Position numbers and translations under genes: made by a program. The notes under the pieces are model-generated. The model saw only the letters and a program-made list of their open reading frames with translations, was not told the origin of the DNA and searched no databases. From Serpula lacrymans var. lacrymans S7.9 (lineage: Eukaryota > Basidiomycota > Agaricomycetes > Boletales > Serpulaceae), in contig NW_006763313.1 of NCBI RefSeq assembly GCF_000218685.1, forward strand, positions 1 to 41,765: a stretch of DNA of 41,765 nucleotides, given 5' to 3'. Position 1 is the stretch's first letter, and each line of letters opens with the position of its first letter. Below, piece by piece: positions 9,598 through 21,033 of the stretch.

Positions 9598-10818
9598 ATG
9601 ACCACAGCATGCGATACATCTGCATGTCCAGTTCTCACTGGACCCAACAATTTTCAGATATGGAAACTCCGGATCATCTCAAAGCTACGTCAGGAAAAGG
9701 TTCTCCGGGTTGTTACTGGGGAGGAGCTTAAGCCCTCACCAGGAAAACCTACCTCCTCGGAGGATCCTGAGATCACCTGGATACTTAAGGATGAGAAGGC
9801 ACATGGAAACATCCAGGACCACATCTCTGATGCCCTCCTAATGAGGACTGGAGACCTCACCAGCTCCAAGGAGTTATTTGATAAACTTGTCTCACTCCAT
9901 CAAACGTCCAACATTGCCTCGGCCTTCTATTCATTCCAGCAACTCACCAAATTGTCCTGGGATGGGACATCACCTATCCAGGACAACATTGCAAAAATCC
10001 GGACAATTGATTCACACCTCTCCGGAATGAAACTAGGAGTTGATACCAAACTCAAGGCTTTTGCTTTTCTCAAATCTCTCCCATGCACTCCTGAATGGCA
10101 AATATTTCAGTCATCAGTAATGAACACGATTGAAGAAAATAAACTTACCTTTGATGCAGTTGAGATTTGGATCACTGCAGAAGTTGCACGACAGTCAGGG
10201 AAGGCCCCTGGAGGTTCCGAATCAGCACTCAAATCCAAGGAGAAATGGTGTAACTTCCACAAAGCCAAATCACACAACACCTTGGAGTGTTGAACACTTC
10301 AGTCAGCTGAAAAAGGTCAAAGGAAGAAGGGAAAGGAAAATACAGCGGAGCAATCATCCGGATCTGACTCCGAGGAGGAACAGAGTCATATTGCATTGGA
10401 TCATGTACATATTTCCAAGCCCCTTGCTAAATGCATTCAAGCTTACCTTGTGTCGGAACCCAATAAGACCAAAACAACAATTATTATTGACTCTGGAGCA
10501 ACATCCCACATGGTCCCTCACCGCTCCTGGTTTGAGCCAGGAACATACCATGTTCTGCATCCTCCGAGGACAATCAGTTTTGGGGATGAATCCTCTATAA
10601 ATGCCATTGGCATTAGAACAGTAATCCTACAAGCAACTGTTGGCAAAAAGGACTACAATATTGCACTGTCAAATGTCTTACTTGTGCCAAACTTCACGTT
10701 AGCACTCGTCTCTGTCCACAAATTGTCTAAAACGGGGTTATCAACACTCACAAGCGAGGACTTTATCACATCCAAGCAAAACCCGAAATCAACCCGGAGT
10801 CAGCTTTTGCAGCAGTAG
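9598..10818 (+). pseudogene. copia gag and protease
   Basis: The frame starts at an ATG (MTTACD) 70 bp after the LTR and encodes a copia-type gag of 231 residues. This ends with a CNFHKAKSHNTLEC zinc-knuckle-like motif (C-x2-H-x4-H-x4-C). A TGA at 10291-10293 interrupts the frame, and the same frame continues with TLQSAEKGQ. The retropepsin-like protease motif IIDSGATSH follows (around 10485-10510). A frameshift near 10745-10760 then moves the coding frame to the one giving GLYHIQAK and the integrase. The TGA is best explained as CGA changed at a CpG. In the intact element gag-pol would be a single polyprotein. Confidence 0.85.
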
Positions 10819-10829
10819 ATGTAAATTTA

Positions 10830-11753
10830 TTGCACAGGAGAATGGGACACATTGGAATGGACCGCTTGCAACGAATGGTTACAAAAAGACAGCTCCAGGA
10901 CATAGACACCCTTACCGGCACCCCGGAGTTTTGTGAACCTTGTGCTTTAGGAAAAATGAAGAAATTACCTTTCAAGTCCACTGGAGGAAACCGAGCCAAG
11001 CACCCCATACAAATTGTGCACACAGATGTTGGAGGACCAATCAAACCAACTTCCAGGGAGGGTTTTCAGTACTGGATTATCATTGTAGATGATTTCTCCG
11101 AATTTCCATGGATATATTTCCTAAAACATAAAAGTGAAGCACTGGAACAATACAAGCAATGGAAAGAAGATGTCCAAACATTTTTCCGGACTCATTTGGG
11201 AGAAGAAAACTTCACTCCACTATACACAGAATTCCTCCAGAGCGATGGGGGAGGAGAACATACCGGCAATGCATTCAAAAATCAACTCCAAGGAGATGGT
11301 GTCATCCAAGAAACTACAGCTGCAGATACTCTGGAACAAAATGGCATTGCAGAACGCATGAATCAGACATTGGCTACATTAGCAACCACTATGCTCCATG
11401 ATTCCAAGCTCCCAAAGTCATTTTGGGTAGATGCCATGCAAACAGCTGCATATATCACAGCATGCAGCCCAGCATCAGGACTCCATGGAAAGACCCCATA
11501 TGAAATACTGTTTAAAGGGAGAGTTGATCCAACTTTGTTTTGCCCTTTTTGGTGCCAAGCATATGCCTTAATTCCGAAAGACAAAAGGCAAGGGAAGTTT
11601 TACTCCAAGGGGCGCAAAGCCATAATGATTGGTTACACACATGGAAAGCAAGCCTACAAACTCCTTGACACTGAAAAACGGACTGTGTTTTCCAGTCGGC
11701 ATGTCATATTCAATGAATCCGGAAAGGTACAAAAGGATGACACTGCTCCCTAA
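10830..11753 (+). pseudogene. copia integrase
   Basis: The LLHRRMGH block just before and at the start is the gag-pre-integrase zinc-binding region (with CEPCALGK). The DDE core follows: Asp in HTDVGGP, Asp in LQSDGGGEH and Glu in NGIAERMNQ. All three catalytic acids are present. The frame closes at a TAA (11751-11753). The same frame continues beyond it for a while (NTDTSTNQWEG) before the frame shift into the RT region. The enzyme would have inserted element cDNA into the genome. Confidence 0.88.
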
Positions 11754-11835
11754 AACACAGACACTAGCACAAATCAGTGGGAGGGACTCATTCCAGAGAA
11801 TGCTCACTATCCAGACCAAAAAACATTGAAAGAGG

Positions 11836-13941
11836 ATGATCCTGACCCTCGGATCTGAGATCCAAATGAATTGCAAATGGAAACCACATCTCCAAGGAGA
11901 TGTTCCGCAAGCAATGGAACCATATCAGCATGAAGATGTTCCGAGAGCAGTGGGGCAATACCTCCGTGGAGTCGTTCCGAGAGCAGTGGGAGCACCTGAT
12001 CAGCTAAGACACTCTCTACAACAGTCTCTACAACCAAGACCTGAACACTGGCCATCTTCAGAATGGAAAGCCAAAGTAGAGTCACAGTCAGTGGGAGGAC
12101 AGCCCCTCAACATACAGCCAGCTGATGTGGAAAAAGTCCGAATACAGCTAGACAGCCTATCCATTGGATCAGCTTCTGGAAGGCATACAATACCTCCAAG
12201 GAGTCATCCAACGCCTCCGAGGAGTGATTCAACACCTTCAGGAGTGAGTGGGGCAACAAATACACAAATGCGTCTACTGCCTGGAGTACCTGCACAAGTT
12301 CCTCAAAGAGCAGTCATGCCTGCTGAAGTCCTAGGAGTACGCAGAAGCAGTCGCCAGACCCGTCCTGCAGACAAAAACCAAGATTATCAAAGGACTCTAG
12401 ATGAGGAACAGTCTCAAAAAGAGCAGCATGACAACTCCATGGAGAAACCTAACACTCCTGAGGTTCATGAAGAAACATCTGATACAGAGGAGACATTCTT
12501 TGCTGGAATAGCAAGTACCGGTCCATCTAACACAGACCTTCCAAGGACACTAAAGGAAGCCTTATCACATCCGGATGGAGAATTATGGAAGTCTGCCTTG
12601 GAGGAGGAACTCCTAAGTCTCAATACTAATGCAGTATATGACACTGTTCCACTTCCGAAGGGAGTAAAACCCATCACATCAAAACCTGTGTTCCGGATCA
12701 AGTTTGATCAAAACGGAAACATTGAGAGATACAAACTCCGGATTGTTGCACGAGGTTTTACTCAAAGGGAGGGGATTGATTACCAGGAGGTTTTTGCTCC
12801 GGTTGCAAACTTAGAGTCAATCCAAATTATTCTAGCCCTGGCAGCAAAGTACGACCTAGAACTTGATCAAATGGACATATCCACAGCTTATCTCAATGGA
12901 GAACTTGAAGAAGAACTGTACATGCTTCCTCCAGGGGGTGTTCCTATCCAACCTGGATACTGCTGGAGATTGAAGAAATCCATCTACGGGTTAAAACAAG
13001 CTGGTTGTACATGGAACAAAACTTTTGATCGCAAGCTCTAGGAGCTCGGTTTCACAAGACTAAATGCAGAAATATGTCTCTATGTATTCCGGGACAACAA
13101 ACAAATATGCTTTGTTGTTGTCTATGTAGATGACCTCCTCCTAGGAGCTTCATCCTGGAAATTCATGGATATCACAAAAGCCAAACTCGAATCCATATTC
13201 AAAATGCGGGACCTTGGAGAAGCAAAATACATCCTCGGAATAGAAATCCAACGTGATCGTTCAAACAAAACAATATCCCTATTGCAATGCCAATACATTG
13301 ACACAGTCCTGGAGTGTACTGGAATGAAGAAGTGCAAACCAGTATGGACACCAATGGCCCATGGATCAAAACTCCTTGCAAATGCTCCAGGGGAAGATAT
13401 TGTGCAACATGAGATGCATATTGAAGGGCGTCAAGTGTCATACCTCTCAATTGTAGGCTCCCTCATGTATGGCATGCTCGGAACCCGCCCAAACATTGCC
13501 TACGTTGTTGGAATACTAAGCAGGCATAGCTCAGCTCCAAGGAGCCATCACTGGGAAGCTGCAAAATGTGTCCTCTAATATCTGAAAGCAATCAGGGACA
13601 TGGAAGTACAATATGATGGCACAGATGTCTCCATGGACATGGATTTCTATTGATATTCAGATGCAGATTGGTCTGGAGACCCAGAAATGTCTCAATCAAT
13701 ATCAGGGTTTGTCTTCATCACTATCCGAGGAGCAATCTCCTGGACAAGCAAAAAACAAAGCATGGTAGCTTTATCCTCCACGGAGTCAGAGTGCATTGGA
13801 TTGAGCAATGCTGGACAACACCTTGCATGGCTTTGGACATTTTTTGAAGAAATTGGATATGCTCAAAATGGACCTACAACATTGCACTGTGACAATCAAG
13901 CAGCTATCATTCTTACACAAGATCCACAGTTCCGTGCTCAC
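11836..13941 (+). pseudogene. copia reverse transcriptase and RNase H (3' end displaced)
   Basis: After a linker rich in Pro, Ser and Gln, the RT domain starts near 12540 (LPRTLKEALSHPDG, WKSALEEE). It includes QMDISTAYLNGELEEE and the intact catalytic YVDD in VVVYVDDLLL near 13120. RNase H motifs SDADWSGD, STESECIG and CDNQAAI follow. In-frame stops interrupt it at 13039-13041 (TAG), 13576-13578 (TAA) and 13651-13653 (TGA). The reading breaks after DPQFRA at 13941, where LTR-2 copy B begins. The remaining KHIQRKYHFIRD end is at 4068-3883. Confidence 0.88.
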
Positions 13942-15755
13942 TGTCATGCACCAAAGTGGATTGGTAGCATGGACAGGTGTCAATAATGAAGCAAATATTC
14001 AAAAAGACTCGCCTTTGCGCCACACAGGCACAGTGCCACATGGAATAGTAATTAATATTGCCTGTTTCAAACTTGTGGCTGATCAGCACCACCTCTATTA
14101 GGCAATCCAGTCACGCTCACCTTTGCTTTTCCATTCGGTACTTTCGGCATTTCGGCATTTCGGCAAATTTTCGCGTCGCCACTGGCTACACATTGCATTG
14201 TGCCCTCACTTTTGTCGTTTCCCTTACTCCCCTTCCTTTGCCTAGCCCCACCATGAGCCCCTTCCTCTCCTTTTTATTCTCACCTGACAGTCGTTTCTGG
14301 ATCCCCATTCTAATCCACTTTTTCGTCACCTCCACCCTCCTCCTCCTCATCTTATTTGCACCCTCACCATTTCTGATGTCACCACTTCCTATCCGCTTCC
14401 GTCGCTGATCCGTTGACTACCACGTGCCACTGCTGATATCAGCAAAGCCCCGGCGGCCGGTCCAAATAGGGCAACAGGTCCATCTTCATGATGTCGATCT
14501 GCCATCATATACTATCAAAACATTGGTCGCTTGTCTTGCCTGGTTGGAGCGTGGGTGGGTAGTTTTTGAGCTGGAGAAGGTTCATCCCCTTGCGTTGCCC
14601 ATGTTCATTGCTGTCCCATTCACTTGGGTACACCTATCTTTTGTCCATCGTCTTTGCTACAGCTACACCTACCACACGCTGCCTGGGACTCACTTGTTCC
14701 AAATTGGAACTACTCCTCTCCCTCCCTCGTTTGATCAGGTGGTCCAACACAACCAGTCCATTGGTAAGGCCATGGAACTGTCGGATTTGGACTAGGTGGT
14801 GGACCGGTGGCTCCAGTTTCTTTTTTTTCAGCAGAACATTCATTTACAGTGCTATTATTTTTGATTTTTGAATCATTTTTATGGACACATATTTTTTAGA
14901 ATGCCTGACTGACAATAAAGGAACTGTGTTGATACTTATATTGTTTTGCCTTGCCCTTTTTTTACTGCATCTTCCTATGACATTATGATTTTCTTGCTCT
15001 CTTTCTGCTATTGGACTTTACTTTATGGCTGTACAAACCTGTGACATTACTCACAGCATTCATTGTTCTATCCCTTTCTTTTCCTTTTTTTGACAATCTT
15101 ATCCTGTACTACCTATGCAGGATTTGTCAGCGTACATTCCTTCCTTCATGTTCTTTCTCATTCTTTTTGCACGGCTATACTGTGCATAGCCTACTTTTCT
15201 TTTACTATATAAACCCCTGTATTTTACCTTGTAAAAAAAAAGAACAAGAAATCCAATCCAGACTTCTTCTCTGCTCTCAAGTTCACTACTCTGCTACTTG
15301 TGATCCAGTGTGGTCACAACACTTCCCACTTCTACCACTGTTAACTGCTGTCATCGTCACTTGTCACTTTTTGAAAGTGATTGTCATCCCCTTCAATTAG
15401 AGTCCTTCTGAGCACTACAGTTTGTGCGTCAGGAGCCTGCTATCACTGGGAACCTCATTATCTCATCATTCTCAAACCTACCTTGTGCTACAATTAGCAA
15501 GGTAGTGCTCATCTATACTTGTCACTAAGCCCCCTATCTTCTATAAATTCAACTATCCCTCCTCCTCAGAACCCACACTCATACATCTCTGGGTTTTACT
15601 TTGAAGGATCCTTATACGTACCACCCCACGAACAACCAGACCACTCCACTGTTCTAGGAGGCAAAGCCCATAAACAAGTTCCGTGGAATTTGGGAGGATT
15701 GTGTGTTAGTTTGTTTTTGTGTGTGGTTTTCTAACAGCAGTTCTCATCATCAACA
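13942..15755 (+). repeat. LTR-2 copy B (1814 bp)
   Basis: It runs from TGTCATGCACC to TCATCATCAACA and has the same length as copy A, with only a handful of differences visible by eye. A TATATAAA box lies at 15206-15213 and AATAAA at 14914-14919 in U3. The left flank is TCAC (13938-13941) and the right flank CCGT (15756-15759). These do not match each other but pair with the flanks of copy A. It joins copia sequence on the left to Plavaka sequence on the right. Confidence 0.9.
14253..14795 (+). pseudogene. U3-embedded ORF of LTR-2 copy B, interrupted
   Basis: The frame is the same as the 180-residue ORF of copy A, beginning MSPFL and ending SDLD. A TGA at 14406-14408 splits it where copy A has CGA, a CpG transition. 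The hydrophobic segment and the downstream AATAAA are retained. It is nearly identical to copy A elsewhere, with a Pro to Ser change just before PFLM. Confidence 0.45.
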
Positions 15756-16165
15756 CCGTGGAGTTGATGTGAAGGTGATGGAGAGTGTTGCTCCAGAGTT
15801 GAAGCATCTAACAGCTGTAAGGTCTGACTGCATGTCAGGAATAAATGTTGGATGAGGAATAAATGTTGGATGTGTAGGATAGACACAGAAAAGACCCATG
15901 TGATCTGGTTCTGTTTGATGTAGAGCTAGGGGAGATGAAGAACGTGAGGATGCAGGAGATGAGGGCGGATGTATAGCCTGACAAAGGCCAGTGAAATTAC
16001 CAGGAAAGAAGTCTGTGTAGTGTGATGGCAAGCAAATGTATTGTCCGGAATGTGCAGAGACAACAGGTGGTGACAGAGCAGTGGATGGTCCAGCCTGAGG
16101 AGCATTCTCCACATCTATAATCACCTCAGCATCTTGTAGCTTGTGCATTCCTCCAGGTGGATTGC
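15756..16165 (-). pseudogene. Plavaka-type transposase relic 1, N-terminal segment
   Basis: The minus-strand frame (about 141 residues) carries CLPSHYTDFFPG and then HMGLFCVYPTHPT, blocks that precede the MAGLL core in Plavaka-type transposases. Its 3' side is cut by LTR-2 copy B at 15755. The continuation is at 5883 on the plus strand: the shared ACGG (complement CCGT) is the duplication. Its 5' side is interrupted by LTR-3 (16166-16581). The frames on the two sides of the LTR-2 break differ by one base, so a small indel or intron must be assumed. Confidence 0.7.
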
Positions 16166-16581
16166 TGTTACGCACAAAGTGCTTAACAAAGTCTGAGGGT
16201 TTGTCGAGGTTTTATAAAGAGACTTATCCGAAGACAAGTTCGAGAACGTAGTTCTGAGTGGAGGTTTTCCAACGAGAGTTGGTCTTCTTCTGAGTAGAAG
16301 TCTGATCTTAGGAGTCTAGCTTTGTAAGCGTAAACTGCGTAGAATCGTATTAGAGAATACTACTGCTTGTTACATGGTATTTATAATGAAAAGGAATCGG
16401 TGATAGGAGTTAGGTCCTATCTAGGGCAGGTCCGTCTGTTGAGGACTAAGTACTATAATAGGTACTGTGAATGCGAGAGGAACGGAAGTGTACGTGAAGG
16501 AAATGAGTCATCGGTCCGATGGTATAACCGATGAGTAAAAAGAAATGAGTAGTCCTGAAATGTCCAATAGAGATCGTAACA
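16166..16581 (-). repeat. Solo LTR, LTR-3 family
   Basis: This 416-bp element, read on the plus strand, begins TGTTACGCAC and ends GATCGTAACA. It has a perfect 5-bp duplication ATTGC at 16161-16165 and 16582-16586. It is an inverted homologue of 22490-22901, with the same TTATAAAT box and CTTCTACTCAGAAG hairpin region. It interrupts the N-terminus of the Plavaka relic. Confidence 0.92.
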
Positions 16582-16699
16582 ATTGCCTTTTAGACTCTTG
16601 GATTGTTGTGACTATCTGGTCAAGGGAGTTTTGGTGGCAGATATTTGGATTATCAGTCCTTGATGGCTGTGTTGGGCTCCTCACCGGTTCATCAGACAA
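16582..16699 (-). pseudogene. Probable extreme N-terminal piece of Plavaka relic 1
   Basis: Minus-strand frame MSDEPVRSPTQPSR to ESKRQ runs up to the ATTGC duplication of the LTR-3 insertion. After deleting LTR-3 the following frame (SNPPGGMHK) is shifted by one base. I cannot assign it by motif; placement next to relic 1 is the only argument. It could equally be the end of the unrecognised ORF upstream. Confidence 0.4.
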
Positions 16700-17388
16700 T
16701 GTGTTTGGGTGTTTGATACTGGTTGAGGAAGAAGGGAGCTTTGGGTTGACCCATTGAAAGGGTGACCTGAGGGGTTCAATATCAGACTTGTTGGGACAGT
16801 AGGAATATGTCTTTCTGACAATAGGGTGGCTTGGACAGGGTGTTAGTGGTTAAGATGGGCTCCGGGGAAGCAGCCATCTGCTCTGGGTATAACAGGTGGG
16901 GGTGGCATAAACTAGGTAGAGGAATAGTCAAATAACTGCTGCAATCTATTTGCATATGCACTTCGGTTAGCAACTTCTTCCCTCCTAATTCCAAATATCC
17001 CTTTTCCACATCCATCAGCCCAGTCAAGCAACTCATCCTTAAGTGTTGTTCCAAAGATTCCAAAACTAACTTTCCATCTGGAGTGCCCCACAGGTATTTG
17101 AGTTTTAATTCTTGCACAGCAAATGCTTGTTTTCCAATGAACATAATGAGTTTATGGCTATTAGGAGTTTGTCAGCGATAAGATCAATGGATTTGAAGTT
17201 GAGAAAGAGAGTCAATGTGTGATAGGCATCAGGGATTTATTTTCTGGTTTCATTAAATAAATATACATGAGCATTTTTGGCTGACATGTCCACCTCTCCT
17301 GGGATGGTGTAGGTGGTGATGAGAAAACCAGTGGAGCATAAGATAGACATTGTGAGTGAAGAGGGTTGGATTTTGGTTTGAACCTTTA
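16700..17388 (-). pseudogene. Unrecognised degenerate ORF downstream of the gypsy integrase
   Basis: On the minus strand, directly after the chromodomain stop at 17389, one frame reads MSILCSTGFLITTY, GEVDMSAKNAHVYLF and LTLFLNFKSIDLIAD. A shift then leads into a 120-residue frame at 17144-16782 (MFIGKQAFAVQELK, LVLESLEQHLRM, DVEKGYLELG). The continuous, non-repetitive residue pattern across a stop and a frameshift suggests a real former protein. I do not recognise a domain. It may be an extra 3' ORF of the gypsy element or the N-terminal region of the Plavaka transposase; the border is not visible. Confidence 0.4.
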
Positions 17389-18713
17389 TCATAATTTGTG
17401 AGCCCTTTTATAGTCTTTCAATATCTCCACAGCATTGTCTAAGTGGTCTTCTGGTTCCCACAAATTCTCAGAATGAGGGTAATGGCGCCATTTGATGAGA
17501 TAGTGGCGGCCTCATTTCCAGGGTTTGCACCTATGAATAGCTTCAACTTTGTATTCTTCTTCCTCATTTACGAAATCAGGAGGGGGTCTCAGGAAGTTTG
17601 GTCCATGGGTGTGGGTCTCCTAATACAGAAGATACTGTGTGTTTTCCAATGGGCAGGCAGGAATAGGCGGTAATTAACGGGGGGAGATCTTTTCTTGGAT
17701 TCAGAAGGGTCCAATCTGTTTCATGTTAAACTTCTTGTATTTGGTGGTTTTGTCTTTTAGGTTGGTGATTTTTAACCATACCTTTTGTCTAATAGAGATT
17801 TTGGTGAATTTTCTGTTGTTTTGCCATCTTTGCTTTGGCGAGTTTGTGTGCTTTGAGCGCATTTTTTCTGGATTGAAGGAGTTCAGATAATCATTTTTTG
17901 ACAGAGGGTATGTTAATGTTCCGGTATTTGTTTGGATTCCTTTTGGTTTATATCCCATGAGGAGATAGAAAGGTGATGTATTAGTAAAGGAATAGGGTCT
18001 TTGATTGTGGCAGAATTTGGCGGCTGTGAAATATTTTTCCCAGTCATGCGGCTGATTTTGACAGAAGACCCTTAAATATAGGGTGGTTTCAATGTTCAAT
18101 AGTATGTTGAGTTCCTTTAAGACTTCTGAAGCAAATTGGCGGACCACGGTTGGAGATGAGTATTTTGTGAAGTCCAAATCTTTTAAAAACCAAGTCGTGG
18201 AATAGTTGTGCAGTTTTAATGGCATCTGTAGTTTTTGTGCACGGTGAGAGGATGACCCCCTTACTAAGTCCTTGGTCTACCACAACCATTATGCTGTCAA
18301 ATCCTAGCAAAACAAGTAAGTCGATGATAAAGTCTACTGCTAAAAACTTCATTGGTTTAGTGTTTTTGTGTTTGGTTTGGGATGAGTGGTACAATTGTTG
18401 GATGGGTGTTTACTTTTGCTTGTTGGCACACTGCACATCCTTTCATGTATTTCTGTACTTGGTTCATCATCCATGGCCACCAGTAAATCTTGTTGATTAA
18501 TTGGTAGGTTTTTAATCTGCCAGGGTGTCCCGCTGTGACAAAGTCGCAATTGTCTATAATTATTTGCTTTTTTTGTCCTGTGGGCTCAACAAGGGCTTTA
18601 TCCTTGTAATATAATTGGTTTTGTATTAGTTTCCAATCTTCCTTTTTGGTTTGTCTGGCAAAGTTCCAGTTGGTGTTGAGTGCTAGTGCTAGCTTTATGT
18701 TTTTTGTCAGCAT
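17389..18713 (-). pseudogene. Ty3/gypsy chromodomain integrase relic
   Basis: From 18713 downward the minus strand encodes an H2C2 zinc-binding region (HPGRLKTYQ, CAVCQQAK), then the DDE core (AVDFIIDL, SIMVVVDQ, ISNRGP). A C-terminal part with WEKYFTAAKFCHNQRP and QKVWLKITNL follows. A chromodomain is readable at about 17570-17389: EEYKVEAIHR, IKWRHYP, WEPEDHLDNA, with one stop between PWK and GRHYL. The second catalytic aspartate is Asn (SNRG). Several frame changes separate the pieces. No reverse transcriptase lies upstream (18714 on), so the element is 5' truncated. Confidence 0.82.
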
Positions 18714-18929
18714 TTTTATTTAATATAGGAACACAGATGCTGGGATTATTGGTGAGTCTTCTTCATTACATCAGGAAAAAGCCTTTCCCTATATAGCAGG
18801 GGGGCTTGTACATATGTGTAAATAAAGACTCTTATAGTACCTATAGCATCTATAGTACTCTCAGAGCAACTGTAGTCCTATTGTAGCAAAGTTTGAAACA
18901 CTATAAAATTACAACTACCATAAAGATTG

Positions 18930-21033
18930 ATATGTATATTTACTACTAGAATTATTGAGGTAAAGTTTGTGGCAAACATCCAGAACATTATTATAGGTCC
19001 AATAATAAGGGTATATATCATGCAAACCACCAAAAGCAGGAATAAGTTGGGATAATGTGTCCTGGAAAAAAGCCTTCAGCATTTAGAGGTACCTTGTTAA
19101 CAGCGTACATTAAGTGGTCCTTTTCAGCAGTAGGTCTGAGGTTACTATACCATTCTACATATGCCAGATGATGCTTTGGTCAATTATGGGGGGATGCATG
19201 GAAGACGTATAATGTTTCAGGTAGTTCAAATATTACTCTCAGTCTTCCAACTTTTGTTCCTTGAATATAGCTATTAGTATTAGACATGGGGTTACAATGT
19301 AAAATAAAGATTACCTTTTACACCTGTAACCTCACACTCAGGAGAGTCTATTACAATAACTGTATCAAACTGTGATAATAGGCTGTTTTTTGCAGATGGC
19401 CTGGCTTTAACAGAATCTATCTGATTATTCTCCAGGTTGACATTGTTGCCTAGGCTATCTAAACAGAATTTGAAGCCATAGAAGATATTGAGGTTTTGAA
19501 ATGGAAGTGGTAGAATCTGGTTTCACTACGTGTATTTGGGTGAGTTAGTTTACTGTTAAGGAAGACTTTGAGTGCTGATTCAAATCCAGGACACTGATGC
19601 TTCTCCATGATGTCAAAAATGCTTTGCTGACATTGATTAGGGTATTTTGCCATGACAAGCCTTTGGTCTTGGATTTTGGAGTGAGGGAATTTGTCTTCTT
19701 CATTATCCATGGTCATTTTCAAATAGCTCTGGCAAGCAATCACCTTTTCCCAATGCAGAAGCCATTCCACTATTTGTGGTGCTTCATTTCTTGTATTAGA
19801 AGCCCTCCAACCCTTTTTTGCAAAGTCAATATGGAAATGCTCAAACATCTTGGTGTTGTAATTGTTGGTGGTTCCAAACCATGTAATAAACTGGTGGTAA
19901 TGAAGGAGAGAGTGGAATTTTGGAATGTTTAAGTGTTCTCCCATGTTAAGCCATACCAATATATCTTTGTGTTTGTGAAAAATGTCCAAAGCATCAGAAA
20001 GGTAGCTTAGGGTGGTGTTGTTGTGAGTGGGATACTATGCTATCTGGATAAAGTCCAGAAGGGATTGCTATGCAAGTATAGCGCTCTAATCAAATATCCT
20101 AGCAAGCAGGAAGGGAGGAAATGTGCTAGTTAACCTCCTTAGGATCCATGAGATCCTTGCACCAGTTAGCCATGTGTTTGTATACACCTTGGTATAGCTG
20201 GTGGAGAATGTCAGGTGAGATAGATAAAAAAATGTTGCAATGAGGGAAGTTAAGCCAAAATAGCTCATAAACACCACCAGAGACATTTTTATCCTTACAT
20301 CTCTCTTGAAGTTGATTGGAGGCATTTGTATTAGCTCTAGTGTTCTGATGACTTCTTTGGGACAGGTACCGTACTTTGTACATGTTACTAGACATTGTTC
20401 TTGACATAGCAAGCCAAAACAGGATGAACTCTCCTGACAGCCCCATCACCCCCAGTGATGTTGATCTCTTCAATGCCAGCCTTCTTCAAAGGTTTTAGTA
20501 TGATCCTCATAGACTCATGGAATAGACACTGAACCCTTGATGACTTCTCCTTTGCAGTAAGCTGAGATCCCATAACTTTATTAACTGACAGGTATGCTAT
20601 GAGAATGCAAGCATGTTGGCTTGGCTTGTGTCTTATGACTCTGGGTATGTTCCCCAACGTGAGATAGACAGGATAAGCTGATTTAGAGTTGGAGAATTGC
20701 ATGAGTTGGGTTTTGTCTGTTGCAATGATAACAGGCACCAAGGCTGCCCCAGATGGTAGATGAGCCTATTCCAAATATTATATAAGTCAATGTAGAAGAT
20801 TCACACAGGCCATGTTCACCTGAATAGCATGCTACCATTTCCCTGTTCACATCTCATGGTATACAATCTCTACTTGCATTGGTAAAAACCTTTTTGGGAC
20901 GATAGACTATATTTTCAGCATGCGCTGAATTCCCCAGGAGAGTTCTGATAGCTGACAGCACATCACAGTACTGGATTAGGTGTGTGTTGTCAGGAGTATC
21001 AGGGAACAAGATCATGGTTGATTTCCATTCAGC
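18930..21033 (-). pseudogene. Plavaka-type transposase relic 2, C-terminal half
   Basis: Minus-strand blocks in order: FPDTPDNTHL and DVLSAIRTLLGN (20854-21033); IIATDKTQLMQF, AYPVYLTLGNIPR and GGDGAVRRVHPV (20388-20741); SPDILHQLYQGVYKHM (about 20200); IPKFHSLLHYH, FGTTNNYNT, HIDFAKKGWRASN and EAPQIVEWL (19459-19989). After a probable intron near 19300 come VGRLRVIFELPE and HLAYVEWYS, then a tail around 18930-19060 (YPYYWTYNNVLD, LYLNNSS). This is the typical order of Plavaka transposases. The part between 20090 and 20000 is shorter than expected, suggesting an internal deletion. LTR-1 truncates the N-terminal side at 21034. It is a separate lineage from relic 1. Confidence 0.8.

Larger units (their letters stand above)
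9207..13941 (+). mobile_element. Ty1/copia retrotransposon, main part
   Basis: 5' LTR, gag, protease, integrase, reverse transcriptase and most of RNase H are present in the copia order, with integrase before RT. The element is cut at 13941 by LTR-2 copy B. Its last 186 bp of coding sequence and its 3' LTR are at 3668-4068 on the other strand. Its host site is the Plavaka transposase C-terminus (GTTGT duplication). The catalytic motifs of integrase and RT survive, so it was probably active fairly recently, but a few stops and frameshifts disable it. Confidence 0.9.
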
